Part shown: piece by piece, positions 31,535 to 43,738 of the stretch
How the letters are laid out: each line of letters begins with the position of its first letter
Numbering within the stretch: the stretch's first letter is position 1
Source of the DNA: Peptococcaceae bacterium BICA1-8
Lineage (GTDB): Bacteria; Bacillota; Peptococcia; Peptococcales; BICA1-8
NCBI GenBank assembly: GCA_000802045.1
Contig: JUEF01000078.1
Coordinates: 38,448 to 102,447 of the forward strand
Reading direction: 5' to 3'
Length of the DNA: 64,000 nucleotides
The notes under the pieces: model-generated
The model's database searches: none
Told to the model about the DNA's origin: nothing
Seen by the model: only the letters and a program-made list of their open reading frames with translations
Program-made: the position numbers and the translations under genes

Positions 31535-32482
31535 TTATTCCTCAGAGGCCCTTAAATTTAAACCAAGAGCTTTCATCTTGTGCTCTACTTCCTCCAAGGA
31601 TTTTCTTCCTAAATTTCTAACCTTCATCATATCTTCTTCCGATTTTTGCGTTAATTCGAAAACAGTATTAATACCCGCCCGCTTTAAGCAATTATAGGAG
31701 CGTACTGATAAATCTAACTCTTCAATAGTCATATCCAGAATTTTATCTTTTTCTTCTTCTTCTTTTTCAACCATTATTTCTACGTCACCCATAGTATCTG
31801 TTAAACCAACAAATAATTTAAGATGATCACTCAAAATTTTGGCTGATAAACTGATAGCTTCATCTGGTCTGATACTTCCATCAGTTGTGATATCTAGTGT
31901 TAATTTATCGTAATCTGTTCGCTGTCCTACCCGGGTACCTACTATCCCGAAGTTCACTTTCTTAACCGGAGAAAAGATAGCATCAATGGGAATAAGTCCA
32001 ATGACATCATCTTCTTTTTTATTCTTTTCCGCCGAAACATAACCCCGCCCTCGTTCAATGGTCAATTCCATAAACAATTTGGCATCAGCGTTTAATGTAG
32101 CAATATGCAAATCGGTATTTAGTATCTCCACATCACTGTTAATCTTAATATCCCCAGCAGTAACAATACCTTCACCTTCAGCTTCTATACGTACAATCTG
32201 CGGTTCATCGGTATCCATTTTTAATGCAAGTGATTTTAAATTAAGAATTATATCAGTGACATCTTCCACAACCCCAGGGATTGTGGAAAATTCATGAAGG
32301 ACTCCTTCGATTTTAACTGATGTTACTGCGGCACTGGGTAAGGATGATAACAAGATGCGGCGCAGGGAATTCCCCAAAGTAGTACCAAAGCCTCTCTCTA
32401 AAGGCTCAATTACAAATTTGCCGTAAGTGTTATCATCACTTGCTTCTACACATTCTATTCTGGGCCTTTCAATTTCAATCAT
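31535..32482 (-). CDS. rpoA: RNA polymerase alpha subunit
   Basis: The protein has 315 residues. The N-terminal assembly domain has [20 protein letters not shown]; a Glu-rich linker (EKEEEEKDK, near 235) leads to the C-terminal domain with [20 protein letters not shown], which binds UP elements. It lies between rpsD and rplQ. Confidence 0.98.
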   Translation of the reverse strand: MIEIERPRIECVEASDDNTYGKFVIEPLERGFGTTLGNSLRRILLSSLPSAAVTSVKIEGVLHEFSTIPGVVEDVTDIILNLKSLALKMDTDEPQIVRIEAEGEGIVTAGDIKINSDVEILNTDLHIATLNADAKLFMELTIERGRGYVSAEKNKKEDDVIGLIPIDAIFSPVKKVNFGIVGTRVGQRTDYDKLTLDITTDGSIRPDEAISLSAKILSDHLKLFVGLTDTMGDVEIMVEKEEEEKDKILDMTIEELDLSVRSYNCLKRAGINTVFELTQKSEEDMMKVRNLGRKSLEEVEHKMKALGLNLRASEE

Positions 32483-32535
32483 TTATAACCCTCCTACTCA
32501 TACCTGGCATAACCCCAAAACCAGGCAATGACTAT

Positions 32536-33162
32536 CTACCGGGAGTATAATTCGACAATCATTTGTTCTTGGACAGGCAGATCGATATCTTCTCTAGTGG
32601 GCAAGGCAACGACCCTACCATTTAGAGCTTCTTTATCTAATTCCAGCCAAGCGGGGGGTGTTTTTTGCCCAAGATTCTCAACAATTTCTTTAATTACTGC
32701 AGAATTCTTGCTCTTTTCTTTCAGTTGAATAACATCACCAACATTAATCTGCATAGAAGGAATATTAGCTTTATGTCCGTTTAATGTAAAGTGGTTATGA
32801 CGAACAAGCTGTCTTGCTTGGGATCTGGAGTTTGCAAAACCTAAACGGAAAACCATATTATCTAGACGTCTTTCTAGAATACGCAGTAGGTTCTCACCAG
32901 TAACCCCTTGTTGGCGGTCAGCTTTTCCAAAATACCCTCTGAATTGTCCCTCTAATATACCATATACACGACGAACCTTTTGTTTTTCTCTTAACTGCAT
33001 TCCATACTCGCTGACTTTAGTGCGGCGTTGACCATGTTGTCCAGGAGCGTAATTTCTTCTATCAATAGCGCATTTTTCGGAATAACAGCGATCACCTTTT
33101 AAATATAGCTTTAAACCTTCTCTACGACATAGTCGACAAACTGGTCCTGTATATCTTGCCAT
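32536..33162 (-). CDS. rpsD: Ribosomal protein S4 (zinc form)
   Basis: The protein has 208 residues from the ATG at 33162 (site AGGAGGTGTTATAAGCGAA); a longer frame upstream is an extension. CRLCRREG (9-16) and CYSEKC (about 26-31) are the four zinc ligands of the C+ form. It organises the 30S body and can repress its own operon. Confidence 0.97.
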   Translation of the reverse strand: MARYTGPVCRLCRREGLKLYLKGDRCYSEKCAIDRRNYAPGQHGQRRTKVSEYGMQLREKQKVRRVYGILEGQFRGYFGKADRQQGVTGENLLRILERRLDNMVFRLGFANSRSQARQLVRHNHFTLNGHKANIPSMQINVGDVIQLKEKSKNSAVIKEIVENLGQKTPPAWLELDKEALNGRVVALPTREDIDLPVQEQMIVELYSR

Positions 33163-33179
33163 TTCGCTTATAACACCTC

Positions 33180-33578
33180 CTAAACTCTTCTGCGTTTTGG
33201 TGGACGACAACCATTATGAGGAATAGGAGTAACATCCTTAATCATGTTTACTTCTAATCCAGCAGCCTGTAAAGAACGGATAGCCGCTTCTCTGCCTGCG
33301 CCAGGGCCCTTAACAGTACACTCTACTTCTCTCATACCATGTTCCATAGCAGCCTTGGCTGCTGTTTCTGCCGCCATTTGCGCTGCAAAGGGAGTACTTT
33401 TTCTCGAACCTTTAAAACCGATTCCACCGGCACTTGCCCAAGAAAGAGTATTACCATTAAGGTCGGTAATTGTAACAATTGTATTATTAAAAGTAGATTT
33501 TATGTGGGCTACACCTTTTTCAATATTTTTGCGTTCTCTACGTCTAACTCTAGTTGCTGCACCTTTTGGTTTGGCCAT
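33180..33578 (-). CDS. rpsK: Ribosomal protein S11
   Basis: The protein has 132 residues, with [20 protein letters not shown] and [13 protein letters not shown] at the C-terminus. It binds near the 30S platform. The start follows AAGGGGTGATAATTAAGA. Confidence 0.98.
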   Translation of the reverse strand: MAKPKGAATRVRRRERKNIEKGVAHIKSTFNNTIVTITDLNGNTLSWASAGGIGFKGSRKSTPFAAQMAAETAAKAAMEHGMREVECTVKGPGAGREAAIRSLQAAGLEVNMIKDVTPIPHNGCRPPKRRRV

Positions 33579-33596
33579 TCTTAATTATCACCCCTT

Positions 33597-33965
33597 TTAT
33601 TTCTTGCGTTTTGCGCCTACTGTTCTAATTTTACCTTTTCGAGTTCTAGCATTAGTTTTAGTCCGTTGACCTCTTACAGGCATTCCTCTACGGTGTCTAA
33701 CGCCACGATAACTGCCAATTTCAACTAATCGTTTAATGTTTAAGGAAATCTCCCTGCGGAGATCACCTTCTACTCGCATCCGACTAATAGTTTCTCTTAA
33801 CTTAGCTACTTCTTCTTCCGTAAGGTCTCTAACCCTAGTATCAGGGTTAATACCTGCTTCAGCCAATATTTTTTGAGAAGTTGATCTGCCAATACCGTAA
33901 ATATAGGTAATACCTATTTCTACCCGTTTTTCTCTTGGCAGGTCAACACCCGCAATTCTTGCCAT
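33597..33965 (-). CDS. rpsM: Ribosomal protein S13
   Basis: The protein has 122 residues. It begins [20 protein letters not shown] and ends with the basic tail [20 protein letters not shown] that reaches tRNA and the subunit bridge. Confidence 0.98.
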   Translation of the reverse strand: MARIAGVDLPREKRVEIGITYIYGIGRSTSQKILAEAGINPDTRVRDLTEEEVAKLRETISRMRVEGDLRREISLNIKRLVEIGSYRGVRHRRGMPVRGQRTKTNARTRKGKIRTVGAKRKK

Positions 33966-33995
33966 CTAGTGCACCTCCCATTCCCAAATTGGCAC

Positions 33996-34136
<141 letters not shown>

Positions 34137-34352
34137 TTATTTGAATCGATACGTAATACGCCCACGCTTTAAATCATATGGTGAAAGTTCTACTGTTACC
34201 TTATCTCCGGGTAAGATTTTAATAAAGTTCATTCTTATTTTACCGGAAACATGGGCAAGAACTTGATGACCATTTTCTAATTTTACTTTAAACATAGCAT
34301 TCGGAAGAGGCTCTATTACTGTACCTTCAACTTCAATAACATCCTTAGACAT
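34137..34352 (-). CDS. infA: Translation initiation factor IF-1
   Basis: The protein has 71 residues and a single OB fold; [20 protein letters not shown] and [17 protein letters not shown] are diagnostic. It binds the A site of the 30S subunit during initiation. Confidence 0.98.
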   Translation of the reverse strand: MSKDVIEVEGTVIEPLPNAMFKVKLENGHQVLAHVSGKIRMNFIKILPGDKVTVELSPYDLKRGRITYRFK

Positions 34353-34366
34353 AATGTGTGACCTCC

Positions 34367-34651
34367 TTATTCCATGTCAACTCCAGCCATAAGGCTCTCA
34401 AGAGCTTCACGGATGTCGGCATTGGTAACCTTGCTGCCATTTTCTAGTTTTTCCCTAATTTTATCTGCTACTTTGTCAGTATACCATAAATGCCGGATAT
34501 TCTTCTTTTTGGGATTTTGAATGCGCCTAATGTCACCATCGACTACATAAATATATTCATGGTCCCAATTGAATATTAAATAAACCTGATCTTTATCACG
34601 ACCAGCTCTTGATTTAACAAGTTGACCTTTCTTAACTTCCCGGGTTGACAT
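34367..34651 (-). CDS. KOW-domain RNA-binding protein (L14e-like)
   Basis: The protein has 94 residues with a KOW fold ([20 protein letters not shown], about 9-28), then [20 protein letters not shown]. This KOW gene between map and infA is a known feature of many Clostridia and some Bacilli; its function is not settled. It probably binds rRNA. Confidence 0.85.
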   Translation of the reverse strand: MSTREVKKGQLVKSRAGRDKDQVYLIFNWDHEYIYVVDGDIRRIQNPKKKNIRHLWYTDKVADKIREKLENGSKVTNADIREALESLMAGVDME

Positions 34652-34660
34652 ACTATCACC

Positions 34661-35407
34661 TTAGATTTCCGTTAAAATTAAAGGACCTTTCTCAGTAACA
34701 GCAACCGAGTGCTCAAAATGGGCTGAAAGTTGTTTATCTTTCGTTACAACTGTCCAGTTATCCAGTAGAGTTTCTACTTCATAAGTCCCCAGGTTTACCA
34801 TTGGTTCTATAGCTAAGCACATGCCCGGCTTTAATCGAGGTCCCCGTCCAGGCATTCCGAAGTTAGGCAATTGTGGCTCCTCATGCATCTTTGTTCCTAT
34901 GCCATGTCCTACAAAATCTCTGACCACAGAATATCCATTTTGCTCTACATAAGATTGAATTGCATGGGATATATCAGTAAGCCTATTATCTACCTTTACT
35001 TGTTCAATCCCTTTATATAAACACTTTTCTGTCACTTCTAGTAAATGGGCAGCATTTTTTGATATTACTCCTACTGGCAGTGTAACTGCAGCATCGCCAT
35101 AATAACCATTAATTACTGCACCAATATCAATACTAATAATATCACCAGTTTTCAAGGCTCTTAAACCTGGAATACCGTGTACTACCTCCTCGTTTATAGA
35201 AGCACAAATTGTTGCCGGAAAACCGTGATATCCTTTAAAGGCAGGTACAGCCCCTTTTCGGGTAATATACTCCTCTGCGACCTGATCAAGTTCTCGGGTT
35301 GAAATTCCGGGAGCTATCGTTTTTTTAAGCTCTTGATGGGTTTCGGCTACTATCCTGCCAGCATCCCGCATATACGAAAGCTCCCGGTCAGATTTCATTA
35401 CGATCAT
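34661..35407 (-). CDS. map: Methionine aminopeptidase, type I
   Basis: The protein has 248 residues. Metal ligands are in [18 protein letters not shown] (two Asp), VGHGIG (His), EPMVNLG (Glu) and the final EHSVAV. It removes the first Met from new proteins. The start is at 35407; an ATG three codons later (35398) is another possibility. Its start codon lies one base from the adk stop. Confidence 0.97.
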   Translation of the reverse strand: MIVMKSDRELSYMRDAGRIVAETHQELKKTIAPGISTRELDQVAEEYITRKGAVPAFKGYHGFPATICASINEEVVHGIPGLRALKTGDIISIDIGAVINGYYGDAAVTLPVGVISKNAAHLLEVTEKCLYKGIEQVKVDNRLTDISHAIQSYVEQNGYSVVRDFVGHGIGTKMHEEPQLPNFGMPGRGPRLKPGMCLAIEPMVNLGTYEVETLLDNWTVVTKDKQLSAHFEHSVAVTEKGPLILTEI

Positions 35408-35408
35408 A

Positions 35409-36074
<666 letters not shown>

Positions 36075-36077
36075 TTA

Positions 36078-37334
36078 TTACTTCATAAATCCTTCATAAT
36101 GTCGCATTAACAGACTAGCTTCCAATTGTTTCATTGTTTCTAAGGCTACCCCAACTACAATCAAGAGAGCAGTTCCACCGAAATACACCGGCAGCTCGGT
36201 AGTAGAAATCAAGATCGTTGGAAGTACTGCAATACCCGCCAAGAAAAATGCACCTACCAAAGTAATCCTGTTCATTACTTTAGCAATATATTCTGATGTT
36301 GGCCGACCTGGTCTAAGTCCAGGTATAAAACCGCCATACTTTTTAATATTTTCTGCTACATCCATTGGGTTAAAAGTAATTGCTGAATAGAAATATGTGA
36401 AAAAGATAATAAACAAAGCATATAGCAAATTATAGAAAAAGGATTGGAAATTAAAAACATTACTAATCCAGACAGCAAAGCTGTTATCGGGAAACCATGA
36501 TGCTATCGTGCCTGGAAACATCAAAATTGACATTGCAAAAATTACAGGTATAACACCAGCAGAGTTTACCTTAATGGGAATATGAGTACTCTGTCCACCA
36601 TAGACCTTGCGTCCAACGACCCTTTTTGCATACTGCACAGGAATGCGACGTTGACCCTCTTGAATGGCTATAATACCCACGATTACTGCCAATGCAATAA
36701 TTGCAAATAAAATTACAACAAGAATATTAGTAGTCCCTGCTTTTACATATGCAAAAATTGATGCTATGCCCGCTGGCAATTTGGATACGATTCCAGCAAA
36801 AATAATTAAGGAAATACCATTTCCTATGCCTTTTTCGGTAATCATTTCACCCAACCACATTAAAAAGGCGGTACCAGCTGTTAAAGTTAGAGCAATCATT
36901 GCAATACTGCCAAAGGAAGTATCTATTAATGCGCTCCTTAGTCCGAAGGAAATACCGATAGCTTGAATAAAACCTAATATTACTGTTAAATATCTGGTAT
37001 ATTCAACTATTTTTTTACGTCCTTCTGCACCCTCTTTAGCCAATCTTTCTAGAAACGGAACAACAACAGTTAAAAGCTGCATAATAATTGATGCGTTAAT
37101 ATAGGGAGTAATACTCATAGCAAAGATAGAGAACCTTCTAAAAGCACCCCCGGATATAACATCAAAAAAGCCTAAAAGCTGTCCCTGACCCATTATTTCT
37201 GCTATTACGTCCAAGTTTATACCAGGAACTGGAATGTGTGCCCCAACTCTAAAAACCAGAAACATTAATAATGTAAAAACTATTTTTTTCCGTAAGTCCC
37301 CAATTTTTAGAGCACTACGCAGTGCTTGTAACAT
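36078..37334 (-). CDS. secY: Protein translocase subunit SecY
   Basis: The protein has 418 residues and ten membrane helices. It starts [20 protein letters not shown]; the cytoplasmic loops include GQRRIPVQYAKRVVGRKVYG and the last loop has GLRPGRPTSEYI. It forms the channel with SecE (present at 62459) and SecG. Its first base is also the last base of rplO (TAATG overlap). Confidence 0.98.
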   Translation of the reverse strand: MLQALRSALKIGDLRKKIVFTLLMFLVFRVGAHIPVPGINLDVIAEIMGQGQLLGFFDVISGGAFRRFSIFAMSITPYINASIIMQLLTVVVPFLERLAKEGAEGRKKIVEYTRYLTVILGFIQAIGISFGLRSALIDTSFGSIAMIALTLTAGTAFLMWLGEMITEKGIGNGISLIIFAGIVSKLPAGIASIFAYVKAGTTNILVVILFAIIALAVIVGIIAIQEGQRRIPVQYAKRVVGRKVYGGQSTHIPIKVNSAGVIPVIFAMSILMFPGTIASWFPDNSFAVWISNVFNFQSFFYNLLYALFIIFFTYFYSAITFNPMDVAENIKKYGGFIPGLRPGRPTSEYIAKVMNRITLVGAFFLAGIAVLPTILISTTELPVYFGGTALLIVVGVALETMKQLEASLLMRHYEGFMK

Positions 37335-37789
37335 TATATCACCTCAACTTTACCACCAGCTGCCTCGATTTTTTCCTGAGCAGCTTTACTAATGGCATTA
37401 ACTTTTACTGTTAAAGGCTTAGTTACTTCACCTTTTCCAAGAACTTTGATACCACCATTTTTGATCTGTTTAACTATACCGGCTGCTTTTAACACTTCCG
37501 GAGTAATTTCGGCATTTGCATCAAAATTCTCCAGCAGCGTCAGGTTAACTTCTGTAAAATCAATTTTAAATCTAGCATTAGTAAAGCCTCGTTTAGGCAT
37601 ACGACGTTGCAGAGGTGTTTGACCACCTTCAAAGTATGGTCCCTTACCACCACCAGAACGGGCTTTTTGCCCTTTATGGCCTCTGCCGGCAGTCTTTCCT
37701 AAACCAGAACCTATACCCCTACCCTTGCGTGTGGCTACATGTCTTGAACCTTCTGCAGGCTTTAGCTCATGGAGTTTCACTGAAAACAC
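37334..37789 (-). CDS. rplO: Ribosomal protein L15
   Basis: The protein has 151 residues with the Gly/Arg-rich start ([20 protein letters not shown]) and [20 protein letters not shown]. It helps build the large subunit. It is followed by secY. Confidence 0.97.
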   Translation of the reverse strand: MFSVKLHELKPAEGSRHVATRKGRGIGSGLGKTAGRGHKGQKARSGGGKGPYFEGGQTPLQRRMPKRGFTNARFKIDFTEVNLTLLENFDANAEITPEVLKAAGIVKQIKNGGIKVLGKGEVTKPLTVKVNAISKAAQEKIEAAGGKVEVI

Positions 37790-37797
37790 CTCCTGTT

Positions 37798-37986
37798 TTA
37801 AGCTTCAACTTCTTCAACTTCCACTAAATGGCTAACTGCATTAACCATACCTCTAATAGCAGGTGAATCCTCATGAATAACAAAACTATTAGTTTTCTTA
37901 AGGCCGAGGGTTTTTACAACCTTGCGTTGCTGCTCAGGTCTACCTATAACACTTCTAACTAAAGTAACTTTTATTTTATTAGCCAT
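37798..37986 (-). CDS. rpmD: Ribosomal protein L30
   Basis: The protein has 62 residues, [20 protein letters not shown] onward, the short bacterial L30. It lies between rpsE and rplO. Confidence 0.97.
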   Translation of the reverse strand: MANKIKVTLVRSVIGRPEQQRKVVKTLGLKKTNSFVIHEDSPAIRGMVNAVSHLVEVEEVEA

Positions 37987-37996
37987 TGTTATCCCC

Positions 37997-38497
37997 CTAA
38001 CCCAGAATTTCTTCTACAGTTTTGCCTCTAAGTCTAGCAACATCTTCAATTCTTTTTAATGAAGCTAGACCTTGTAGAGTAGCTTTTACTATATTTAGTG
38101 CAGTATCAGCACCTAATGATTTAGTTAGGATGTTTTTAATTCCAGCTAATTCAACTACTGCTCTTACTGCACCACCAGCTATAACACCAGTACCTTCAGA
38201 TGCGGGTTTTAATAAAACTTTTCCTGCACCGAAACGCCCTACAACTAAATGAGGAATCGTGGAGTTAACAATGGGTACTTGAATTAAATTTTTCTTAGCA
38301 TCTTCTATCCCTTTACGAATAGCCTCAGGCACTTCGTTTGCCTTACCCATGCCAACGCCAACTTTACCATTTCCGTCTCCAACAACTACTAGAGCACTAA
38401 AGCTAAAGCGACGTCCACCTTTTACAACTTTAGCAACCCTATTTATATTAACTACCTTTTCGCTTAAATCCAGCTTGCTAGCATCGATTCTCGCCAA
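37997..38497 (-). CDS. rpsE: Ribosomal protein S5
   Basis: The protein has 166 residues. [20 protein letters not shown] (about 15-34) is the RNA-binding domain, and [12 protein letters not shown] follows. It acts in decoding accuracy. Confidence 0.97.
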   Translation of the reverse strand: MARIDASKLDLSEKVVNINRVAKVVKGGRRFSFSALVVVGDGNGKVGVGMGKANEVPEAIRKGIEDAKKNLIQVPIVNSTIPHLVVGRFGAGKVLLKPASEGTGVIAGGAVRAVVELAGIKNILTKSLGADTALNIVKATLQGLASLKRIEDVARLRGKTVEEILG

Positions 38498-38523
38498 TTA
38501 CCTTTCCCTCCTTCACAATAGAT

Positions 38524-38877
38524 TTAGAAGTCAAGACCGGCTTCTCTAGCCCCTTCGGCGAGAGCTTTTATACGACCATGATAAATATTGCCGCCCCGGT
38601 CAAAAACAACTTTCGTTATTCCTTTTTCCAATGCTCTTTGAGCAACTATTGCACCGACTTTTTTTGCTGCGTCTACATTTCCGCCCAAACCTTCTAGGTC
38701 CAAAGATGAAGCCGCGGCTAATGTAACACCAGCTACATCATCAATAACCTGAGCATAGACGTTATTTAAGCTTCTATATACACTCAAACGTGGTCTCTCA
38801 GGAGTACCAGTAATAGTGTGTCTTAATTTCCAGTGTTTTTTAGCACGGATTTTCTTCTTGGGAGTTTTGGTAATCAC
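38524..38877 (-). CDS. rplR: Ribosomal protein L18
   Basis: The protein has 117 residues from a GTG at 38877, chosen because AAAGGAG lies 10 nt before it and the product then starts [20 protein letters not shown] like other L18; a GTG at 38898 lies in the site itself. It binds 5S rRNA. Confidence 0.93.
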   Translation of the reverse strand: MITKTPKKKIRAKKHWKLRHTITGTPERPRLSVYRSLNNVYAQVIDDVAGVTLAAASSLDLEGLGGNVDAAKKVGAIVAQRALEKGITKVVFDRGGNIYHGRIKALAEGAREAGLDF

Positions 38878-38920
38878 TTTTGCTTTCACTCCTTTCACTG
38901 AAAATAAGAGCTTACGCTAC

Positions 38921-39466
38921 TTATTTTTTAGCTCCAGCTTTACCTGCTTTTAGTTTGATTCTTTCGCCTTCATATCTGATGCCTTTCCCTTTATAAGGTT
39001 CAGGCTCTCTCACTGCACGAATATTAGCAGCCAATGTCCCAACATCCTCTTTGTTAATCCCTTTAACAACTATTCTGTTAGGAGCTGGAACTTCAATTTC
39101 CATATCTTTACTTGGCTCGAATTCAACAGGATGAGAGTATCCAACCTGCAAAACAAGTTTTTTACCCTGTAATTGTGCTCTGTAACCAACACCAACCAGT
39201 TCTAGATTCTTTTGGTATCCTTTTGTCACACCTTCAACCATGTTGTTAACAAGGGTACGAGTTAGTCCATGTAAAGCTTTATGCTTGTTACTTTCACTGG
39301 GACGATTAACCGAAATAGTATTATCCTCAATAGCTATTACCATTTGAAGGTTTCCGAGGTCCCTTGTCAGTTCACCCTTTGGTCCTTTTACAGTAATAAT
39401 ATTATCTTGAAAATTAACTTGAACTCCGTCAGGGATTATGACGGGAAGCTTACCAATTCTGGACAT
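38921..39466 (-). CDS. rplF: Ribosomal protein L6
   Basis: The protein has 181 residues, [20 protein letters not shown] onward, two similar domains and the C-terminal [20 protein letters not shown]. It lies near the factor-binding site. Confidence 0.98.
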   Translation of the reverse strand: MSRIGKLPVIIPDGVQVNFQDNIITVKGPKGELTRDLGNLQMVIAIEDNTISVNRPSESNKHKALHGLTRTLVNNMVEGVTKGYQKNLELVGVGYRAQLQGKKLVLQVGYSHPVEFEPSKDMEIEVPAPNRIVVKGINKEDVGTLAANIRAVREPEPYKGKGIRYEGERIKLKAGKAGAKK

Positions 39467-39500
39467 TTTTACACCTCCCGAGCTTAACTTTTATAATTAA

Positions 39501-39899
39501 TTACCATACATAACAAATAACTTCGCCGCCTAAACCAGTTTTACGAGCTTCTTTATCAGTCATAATGCCCTGAGAAGTGGAGATTATTGCAATCCCTAGT
39601 CCGCCAAGTACCCTTGGGGTTTCATCCTTTTTGGAATAAACTCTTAAACCAGGCTTACTGATACGCTTCAAACCTGTAATAACTCGTTCTTTGTTACTAC
39701 CATATTTCAGATAGATGCGTATAACTCCTTGTTTTCCATCTTCAATATACTCGTAATCCTTAACAAAACCTTCTTTTTTAAGAATTTCCGCTAAAGATTT
39801 CTTGGTTTTGGAAGCAGGAATCTCTACTTTTTCATGCATAACCATATTTGCATTACGAACTCTTGTTAAAAAATCAGCAATCGGGTCAGTCATCACCAT
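39501..39899 (-). CDS. rpsH: Ribosomal protein S8
   Basis: The protein has 132 residues, with [20 protein letters not shown] at the start and [20 protein letters not shown] near the C-terminus. Central 30S assembly protein and operon repressor in other bacteria. Confidence 0.98.
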   Translation of the reverse strand: MVMTDPIADFLTRVRNANMVMHEKVEIPASKTKKSLAEILKKEGFVKDYEYIEDGKQGVIRIYLKYGSNKERVITGLKRISKPGLRVYSKKDETPRVLGGLGIAIISTSQGIMTDKEARKTGLGGEVICYVW

Positions 39900-39929
39900 T
39901 TACAACGACCTCCTTCCATTCCTTGAGGT

Positions 39930-40109
39930 TTACCAACTAGATTTTGTAACTCCAGGCAATTGGCCCTTATAAGCAAGTTCCCGGAAACAAATCCGGCACA
40001 GACCAAATTTGCGCATATAAGCGCGGGGACGTCCACAGACCTTACATCTATTTACTACCCGCACTTCAAATTTTGGAGCTTTTCTTACTTTCATCGACGT
40101 TTTAGCCAC
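39930..40109 (-). CDS. rpsZ: Ribosomal protein S14, short zinc form
   Basis: The ORF encodes 59 residues from a GTG (site AAGGAGGTAATACA), [20 protein letters not shown] onward. [20 protein letters not shown] gives the four zinc Cys. It is too short for most ORF filters. Between rplE and rpsH. Confidence 0.96.
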   Translation of the reverse strand: MAKTSMKVRKAPKFEVRVVNRCKVCGRPRAYMRKFGLCRICFRELAYKGQLPGVTKSSW

Positions 40110-40129
40110 TGTATTACCTCCTTATAATT

Positions 40130-40669
40130 TTAACTAGAAAACGGCATTCCAAGGAGCTTTAACAGTTCTCTACCCTCTTCGTCTGTTTTAGCGGTAGTTG
40201 TAAATACAACTTCCATACCGCGGATTTTATCAATTTTATCATACTCGATTTCAGGGAATAGCAACTGTTCTTTCAATCCCATGCTGTAATTTCCCCGACC
40301 GTCAAAGGACTTAGGTGAAACTCCTCTAAAATCACGTACTCTGGGTAAAGCTACATTGACAAGTTTATCAACGAACTCATACATCCGTTCACCCCTAAGG
40401 GTTACTTTAATACCAATAGGCATTCCAGCGCGCAATTTAAAGGCAGCTATGGATTTCTTTGCTTTTGTAACAACAGGTTTTTGACCGGAAATAGTTGTTA
40501 AATCTATTAAAGCAGCATCTAGTGCTTTAGGATTTTGCACAGCTTCTCCTAAGCCAATATTAAGGATAACCTTTTCTAGCTTAGGTATTTCCATTACATT
40601 TTTGAAATTAAATTTCTGTTGTAAAGCTGGAACTACATCATTTAGATATTTCTCTTTTAATCTAGCCAT
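40130..40669 (-). CDS. rplE: Ribosomal protein L5
   Basis: The protein has 179 residues from the ATG at 40669 ([20 protein letters not shown]), which fits the usual L5 start; a longer frame upstream overlaps rplX and is rejected. It binds 5S rRNA. Confidence 0.96.
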   Translation of the reverse strand: MARLKEKYLNDVVPALQQKFNFKNVMEIPKLEKVILNIGLGEAVQNPKALDAALIDLTTISGQKPVVTKAKKSIAAFKLRAGMPIGIKVTLRGERMYEFVDKLVNVALPRVRDFRGVSPKSFDGRGNYSMGLKEQLLFPEIEYDKIDKIRGMEVVFTTTAKTDEEGRELLKLLGMPFSS

Positions 40670-40697
40670 CCGGTTTTTAGTCTCCTTTCTGCCAGAG

Positions 40698-41027
40698 TTA
40701 TTTATCAAAAACTTCTCCGCATTGATGGCAGCTGCGTACCTTATTACCATCTGCCAATTCTTTTTTAGATATTCTTACACCTTCGCCGCATTTGGAACAG
40801 TAAGGCATCACATTTGATACATGAATAGCTGCTTCCCGCTCAACAATACCTCCCTGAGGCATTTTTTGAGTAGGACGTGTGTGCTTTTTAATCATGCTCA
40901 CACCTTCAACTACTACACGCAAATCATCGGGTAAAGCCTGCAGTACTTTTCCTCTTTTACCTTTATCTTTGCCGGCAATAACAACAACATTATCACCTTT
41001 TTTGACGTGCAATTTCTTTTTCGCCAT
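40698..41027 (-). CDS. rplX: Ribosomal protein L24 with zinc ribbon
   Basis: The protein has 109 residues from the ATG at 41027 (site TGGAGGTGAAAATT). KOW domain [20 protein letters not shown]; the C-terminal part has [18 protein letters not shown] and SCHQCG, a four-Cys zinc ribbon found only in some L24. Confidence 0.96.
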   Translation of the reverse strand: MAKKKLHVKKGDNVVVIAGKDKGKRGKVLQALPDDLRVVVEGVSMIKKHTRPTQKMPQGGIVEREAAIHVSNVMPYCSKCGEGVRISKKELADGNKVRSCHQCGEVFDK

Positions 41028-41054
41028 AATTTTCACCTCCAAAGGCTACAACTT

Positions 41055-41423
41055 TTAGAGCACTTCAGGAGCAAGAGATATTATTTTCATAAAGTCTTTC
41101 TCCCGCAGTTCTCTAGCGACTGGCCCAAAGATACGGGTTCCTCTTGGACTTTTATCATCCTTAATGATTACAGCAGCGTTTTCGCTGAAGCGGATATGTG
41201 AACCATCGGGTCTACTTAGAGCATGTGTGGTTCTTACTACAACAGCTTTAACCACTTCACCCTTCTTAACAACGCCCCCTGGTGTTGCTTGTTTAACTGT
41301 AGCAATTATAATATCACCAATAGAAGCATACCGACGTTTAGAACCACCCAACACTCGGATGCACAATAACTCTTTAGCTCCGGTATTGTCACCCACTTTA
41401 AGTCTTGTTTCTTGTTGAATCAT
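41055..41423 (-). CDS. rplN: Ribosomal protein L14
   Basis: The protein has 122 residues, [20 protein letters not shown] onward, with [20 protein letters not shown]. It sits at the subunit interface. Confidence 0.98.
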   Translation of the reverse strand: MIQQETRLKVGDNTGAKELLCIRVLGGSKRRYASIGDIIIATVKQATPGGVVKKGEVVKAVVVRTTHALSRPDGSHIRFSENAAVIIKDDKSPRGTRIFGPVARELREKDFMKIISLAPEVL

Positions 41424-41461
41424 GCCAGGTTACCTCCTTTCGGCAACAGGTCTATATCTAA

Positions 41462-41722
41462 CTATAGAATAGGTGCCTTTTCTACTACATCTAACACACG
41501 CCATCTTTTAGATTTACTTAAAGGACGTGTTTCCATGATTTTTACTTTATCCCCTACACCACAAGTATTTTCAGCATCATGTGCCATGTATTTTTTTGTT
41601 ACTTTAGTGGCTTTATTATATAGAGGATGACGGAAATAGCTTTCTACAGCCACAGCAACTGTCTTATCCATTTTGTTACTAACTACTACACCATTAAGGA
41701 CTTTACGGTTTCCTCTTTCCAT
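41462..41722 (-). CDS. rpsQ: Ribosomal protein S17
   Basis: The protein has 86 residues with the S17 core [20 protein letters not shown] and [21 protein letters not shown] primary 16S binder. Confidence 0.98.
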   Translation of the reverse strand: MERGNRKVLNGVVVSNKMDKTVAVAVESYFRHPLYNKATKVTKKYMAHDAENTCGVGDKVKIMETRPLSKSKRWRVLDVVEKAPIL

Positions 41723-41747
41723 CCGTACTAACCTCCTTTTGCTTATA

Positions 41748-41951
41748 TTAGGCCCTTTGCTCCTTTATTTCACGTTCCCGCAAAATAGTTTTTGCACGAG
41801 CAATATCCTTCTTGACATCTCTAATCCTCATTGGGTTTTCAAGTTGTCCAGTGGCCATTTGGAAACGCAAATTAAAAAGTTCTTCTTTAAGGTTGTCAAC
41901 CTTGCGTACTAATTCATCAACTGTTAAATCAACAAGCTTATTAGCTTTCAT
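41748..41951 (-). CDS. rpmC: Ribosomal protein L29
   Basis: The protein has 67 residues from the ATG at 41951, [20 protein letters not shown] onward, with [24 protein letters not shown] four codons earlier also has some support. It overlaps rplP by 11 nt. Confidence 0.96.
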   Translation of the reverse strand: MKANKLVDLTVDELVRKVDNLKEELFNLRFQMATGQLENPMRIRDVKKDIARAKTILREREIKEQRA

Positions 41952-42375
41952 TTGCGTCACCACCCATTTCCTCCCGCTTAATTATTTTGCATTTAACGGG
42001 CAATTTATGCATAGCCAAACGAAGAGCTTCACGGGCGACTTCTTCAGAAACCCCAGCCAGTTCAAACATTACACGACCTGGCTTTACAACAGCTACCCAG
42101 TATTCTGGCGAACCTTTACCAGCACCCATCCGGGTTTCGGCAGGTTTAGCTGTTACAGGCTTATCTGGAAAAATCTTAATCCACACCTTACCACCCCGTT
42201 TAATATAACGGGTCATCGCAATACGGGCCGCTTCTATTTGGCGGTTGGTAACCCAAGCTGCTTCTAAGGATTGCAGACCGTATTCACCATAGGAAACAGC
42301 GTTACCTTTTTGGGCTTTGCCCTTCATTTTTCCTCTATGGGGCTTACGATATTTTACTCTCTTTGGAACTAACAT
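41941..42375 (-). CDS. rplP: Ribosomal protein L16
   Basis: The protein has 144 residues, [20 protein letters not shown] onward, with [20 protein letters not shown] and [20 protein letters not shown]. It helps shape the A site. Confidence 0.98.
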   Translation of the reverse strand: MLVPKRVKYRKPHRGKMKGKAQKGNAVSYGEYGLQSLEAAWVTNRQIEAARIAMTRYIKRGGKVWIKIFPDKPVTAKPAETRMGAGKGSPEYWVAVVKPGRVMFELAGVSEEVAREALRLAMHKLPVKCKIIKREEMGGDANES

Positions 42376-42378
42376 TGA

Positions 42379-43044
42379 TTATTGGCCCCCTTCCTTAGGT
42401 TGAACCTTCTTAGCCTCAGGAAGAACTTCTCCTTTATAAATCCAAACTTTAACACCGATTTTTCCGTAAGTTGTATCAGCTTCTGCAAAGCCATAGTCAA
42501 TATCTGCTCTCAAGGTATGCAGGGGCACTTTGCCTTCACTGTACCATTCTGTACGGGCAATTTCAGCTCCGCCTAAACGACCGGAAACAGCGATTTTAAT
42601 ACCTTCAGCACCCATCCTTAAAGATCTGGAAACCGCTTGTTTAGTCGCTCTTCTAAAAGCAATACGACGTACTAATTGTGCCGCTACACCTTCAGCTACT
42701 AGCTGAGCCTCAACATCTGGTTTCTTGACTTCTTGAATGTTAATGTTAACCTGTTTTTTGGTCATTTTCTCCAGCTCAGTGCGCAAAGCCTCTACTTCAG
42801 CTCCGTTACGCCCAATAACAATACCAGGTTTAGCAGTGAAAATAGTTACTTTTACTCTGCTATTGGCAGCTCTCTCGATTACGATATTAGCAATTCCGGA
42901 GTGGAATAATTTAGCTTTAATATACTTACGGAGTTTTAAGTCTTCATGGAGGAGTTCTACATAGTTTCTATCAGCATACCATTTGGCATCCCAATCTTTG
43001 ATAATACCAATTCGCAACCCTTTAGGATTTACCTTTTGACCCAC
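42379..43044 (-). CDS. rpsC: Ribosomal protein S3
   Basis: The protein has 221 residues with a KH domain ([20 protein letters not shown]) and [17 protein letters not shown] segment [20 protein letters not shown]. It lines the mRNA entry channel. Confidence 0.98.
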   Translation of the reverse strand: MGQKVNPKGLRIGIIKDWDAKWYADRNYVELLHEDLKLRKYIKAKLFHSGIANIVIERAANSRVKVTIFTAKPGIVIGRNGAEVEALRTELEKMTKKQVNINIQEVKKPDVEAQLVAEGVAAQLVRRIAFRRATKQAVSRSLRMGAEGIKIAVSGRLGGAEIARTEWYSEGKVPLHTLRADIDYGFAEADTTYGKIGVKVWIYKGEVLPEAKKVQPKEGGQ

Positions 43045-43048
43045 TTAG

Positions 43049-43390
43049 TTATCCCTCCTTCTTTTCAGAAACTATCACTGTAATATGACTAGTTCTTTTG
43101 CGGATGGAATCCGCTTTACCCATTGCTCTAGGTTTAATCCGTTTTAAGCTTGGTCCTTGATCTACATAACAACGACTTACAACCAAAGAGTCAACGTCCA
43201 TCTCATAGTTATTCTCTGCATTGCTTGCGGCAGATTTTAATACTTTTTCAATTAATTCCGCACCTTTATTTGGTGTGAATTTCAAAATTGCATATGCATC
43301 AAAAATACCTTTACCCCTGATAAGATCCATTACTTGACGAGCTTTCCGGGGAGATATTCTGATAAATTTCGCAACTGCTTTAGCTTCCAT
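43049..43390 (-). CDS. rplV: Ribosomal protein L22
   Basis: The protein has 113 residues, with [20 protein letters not shown] and [20 protein letters not shown], the exit tunnel loop. Only four bases from rpsC. Confidence 0.98.
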   Translation of the reverse strand: MEAKAVAKFIRISPRKARQVMDLIRGKGIFDAYAILKFTPNKGAELIEKVLKSAASNAENNYEMDVDSLVVSRCYVDQGPSLKRIKPRAMGKADSIRKRTSHITVIVSEKKEG

Positions 43391-43413
43391 AACAGGAACC
43401 CCCTCTCTGGTTT

Positions 43414-43698
43414 CTATTTAAGGGATGTAGATCTTTCAGTATGGGATCCATGACCTTTAAAAGTCCTAGTAGGAGCAAATTCCCCTAATTTATGCCCAAC
43501 CATATCCTCTGTTATATATACAGGAACATGTTTTCGCCCATCATGAACTGCAATGGTATGACCTATCATCTCGGGAAAAATAGTAGAACTGCGTGACCAG
43601 GTCTTAAGAACCTTTTTTTCGTTCTTTTCATTCAGTACTTCTATTCTTGCTAATAATTTTTTCTCAACATATGGTCCTTTTTTCAGTGATCTACCCAT
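43414..43698 (-). CDS. rpsS: Ribosomal protein S19
   Basis: The protein has 94 residues, [20 protein letters not shown] onward, with [20 protein letters not shown]. It forms the 30S head with S13. Confidence 0.98.
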   Translation of the reverse strand: MGRSLKKGPYVEKKLLARIEVLNEKNEKKVLKTWSRSSTIFPEMIGHTIAVHDGRKHVPVYITEDMVGHKLGEFAPTRTFKGHGSHTERSTSLK

Positions 43699-43738
43699 GA
43701 GGATTGATTAGCCTCCTTTCGCGCAAGATAAATTTTGA